NCBI GenBank assembly: GCA_002424545.1
Contig: DIKL01000104.1
Span: forward strand, 1 to 31,528
DNA: 31,528 nucleotides
Origin: Syntrophaceae bacterium UBA5619
GTDB lineage: Bacteria; Desulfobacterota; Syntrophia; Syntrophales; UBA5619
Direction: 5' to 3'
Each line of letters begins with the position of its first letter. Positions within the stretch are counted from its first letter, which is position 1. The position numbers were made by a program, and so were the translations under genes. Below, one piece after another: positions 30,197 to 31,528 of this stretch. The notes beneath the pieces are model-generated. The model was not told where the DNA came from. It ran no database searches and was given only the letters and a program-made list of their open reading frames with translations.

Positions 30197-31528
30197 CTAC
30201 CCTCCCTGATCCGCTTTCAGAAACGCCTCGCCAACCTTCCAGACGCTCCCTGCCCCCTGGGTCAGGAGGATATCGGTCGGCCGGGCGATCTTCGCAAGAT
30301 GGCTCACAATGGCGTCAAAGCCTGAAAAATGAACGGCATTCGGATGACCCGCACGACGGATCTCCTCGCAGAGGGACTCTGCCGTTATCCCCGGGATCGG
30401 TTCTTCGCTTGCCGCATAGATGTCGGTGACGATCAGCAGGTCGGCATCCCGAAAGGCCGTCAGAAACTCGCTGAAAAGGGCCTTTGTCCGAGTGTAGCGG
30501 TGGGGCTGGAAGACGACAATGATCCGTCCGGTCCAGACCTGCTTCGCCGCGGCAAGTGTCGCGCGGATCTCCGTCGGATGGTGTCCGTAGTCGTCTACCA
30601 CGGTGACGCCCCGCGATTCTCCCCGAACCTCCAGCCGGCGATGTACGCCGGTGAAACGCTGCAAACCCTCCCGAATGACGGGAAAGGTCAAGTCCATCTC
30701 TTTTGCGACCGCTACCGCCGCCAGCGCGTTGTAGACGTTGAACAGACCGGGGACGTTCAGCTTTGCCGTTCCCAGGAGAACATTGCGGCAGAAGAGCGAG
30801 AAACGGGAGGATCCCCCCGAGTAGCGGATCTCTTCCGCCCGGTAGTCCGCCTCGGGCGACAAACCATAGGTGATCACCTTGCGCTTGATCCGGGGAAGGA
30901 TCTCCCGCACATTGGGGTCGTCCAGGCAAAGAACCGTCGCGCCGTAGAACGGAACGAGGTTGGCGAATTGCAGGAATGCCTCTCGAATCTCATCCAGATC
31001 TCGATAGTGGTCGAGATGCTCGCGGTCGATGTTGGTGATGACGGCGATGCAGGGATTCAGCTTGAGGAAGGAGCCGTCGCTTTCATCCGCCTCCGCAACG
31101 ATCACCTTGCCGTCTCCCAACCGGGCGTTGCTCCCGATGCTGGCGAGTTTGCCGCCGATCACCATCGTCGGATCCAGACCGCCATGGGCGAGGATCGTGG
31201 CCGCCATCGAAGTCGTCGAAGTCTTTCCGTGGCTGCCCGAAACGGCGACGGAAAACTTCATCTTCAACAGCTCCGCAAGCATTTCCGCCCGCGGGATGAC
31301 CGGTATGTTTTTCTTCTGGGCCGCGACCACCTCCGGATTGTCCGGCCGGACGGCCGTGGAGGCGACGACGACGTCCGCATGGCCGATGTTGGCGGCCGCG
31401 TGGCCGCGGTGAATGGCGGCCCCCAAATCATCGAGGCGCTTGGTCGTGTCGGAGGAGGCGAGATCGGAACCGCTTACCTCATACCCCAGGTTGAGGAGGA
31501 CCTCGGCGATCCCGCTCATGCCGATCCC
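30197..31528 (-). CDS. murC: UDP-N-acetylmuramate-L-alanine ligase, start cut by window edge
   Basis: The frame is open to the right edge. The first visible residues GIGMSGIAEVLLNLGYEVSGSDL belong to the N-terminal Rossmann fold, so only about 15-20 residues are missing. The ATP site SGSHGKTSTTSM, the NIDREHLDHY block, VPGLFNVYNALAAVAVA, GVHRRLEVRGE, DDYGHHPTEI and FQPHRYTRT are typical of Mur ligases, and the His-rich DDYGHHP box marks MurC. It adds L-alanine to UDP-MurNAc using ATP in the cytoplasm. It is the first visible gene of the murC-murB-ftsQ-ftsA-ftsZ run. Confidence 0.97.
   Translation of the reverse strand, partial: GIGMSGIAEVLLNLGYEVSGSDLASSDTTKRLDDLGAAIHRGHAAANIGHADVVVASTAVRPDNPEVVAAQKKNIPVIPRAEMLAELLKMKFSVAVSGSHGKTSTTSMAATILAHGGLDPTMVIGGKLASIGSNARLGDGKVIVAEADESDGSFLKLNPCIAVITNIDREHLDHYRDLDEIREAFLQFANLVPFYGATVLCLDDPNVREILPRIKRKVITYGLSPEADYRAEEIRYSGGSSRFSLFCRNVLLGTAKLNVPGLFNVYNALAAVAVAKEMDLTFPVIREGLQRFTGVHRRLEVRGESRGVTVVDDYGHHPTEIRATLAAAKQVWTGRIIVVFQPHRYTRTKALFSEFLTAFRDADLLIVTDIYAASEEPIPGITAESLCEEIRRAGHPNAVHFSGFDAIVSHLAKIARPTDILLTQGAGSVWKVGEAFLKADQGG

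Overview
The window looks like bacterial chromosome from a GC-rich Gram-negative, most probably a deltaproteobacterium (Desulfobacterota, perhaps near Syntrophaceae). That placement is an inference from a murC-murB-ftsQ-ftsA-ftsZ cell-wall/division cluster followed by a radical SAM gene, a UPF0182 membrane protein, and the general gene style; no 16S or other taxonomic marker is present.

The window divides at a tRNA-Glu(TTC) gene (14139-14214, minus strand). Everything to its left is accessory and almost all on the plus strand. The far left (1-5550) is a patchwork: a TPR protein overlapping a HExxH metalloprotein gene, a beheaded BrnA-type antitoxin remnant, a small conserved-looking ORF, an MntA-HepT (MNT/HEPN) toxin-antitoxin pair and an AbiEi-AbiEii type IV toxin-antitoxin pair. 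Copies of a GC-rich dispersed repeat with compact hairpins (about 150 bp in its two long copies) sit in the gaps between these modules, always downstream of a module and in one orientation.

From about 5550 to 14140 lies a phage-like replication and recombination block ending in an integrase: a Cys-rich small protein, a sigma-like regulator, an Fe-S-type PD-(D/E)XK nuclease, a Sak4-like RecA-fold ATPase, an O-type replication initiator with six internal palindromic iterons and an adjacent A-rich tract (a lambda-style origin), a DnaC-type helicase loader, a RusA resolvase with a Cys-containing extension, an excisionase-like HTH protein, a second HTH ORF and a tyrosine integrase. The integrase gene ends 100 bp from the 3' end of the tRNA, the classic arrangement for an element integrated at a tRNA. 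No capsid, terminase, portal or tail gene is visible, so the element is either the end of a prophage that continues off the left edge or a phage satellite/integrative element. The left attachment site was not found in the window.

Right of the tRNA is ordinary core chromosome. A minus-strand set (hypothetical protein, exonuclease III, GAF/DUF484-like protein, Ski2-type helicase) runs toward the tRNA. A short plus-strand pair (YitT-family membrane protein, glutaminyl-peptide cyclotransferase) follows. Then comes a long minus-strand run transcribed from the right edge: murC (cut by the edge), murB, ftsQ, ftsA, ftsZ, radical SAM protein, UPF0182 protein and a lipoprotein. The division cluster supplies peptidoglycan precursors (MurC, MurB) and the Z-ring machinery (FtsQ, FtsA, FtsZ). 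ddl is absent from its usual place between murB and ftsQ.

All assignments come from reading motifs and gene layout by eye; no database search was run.
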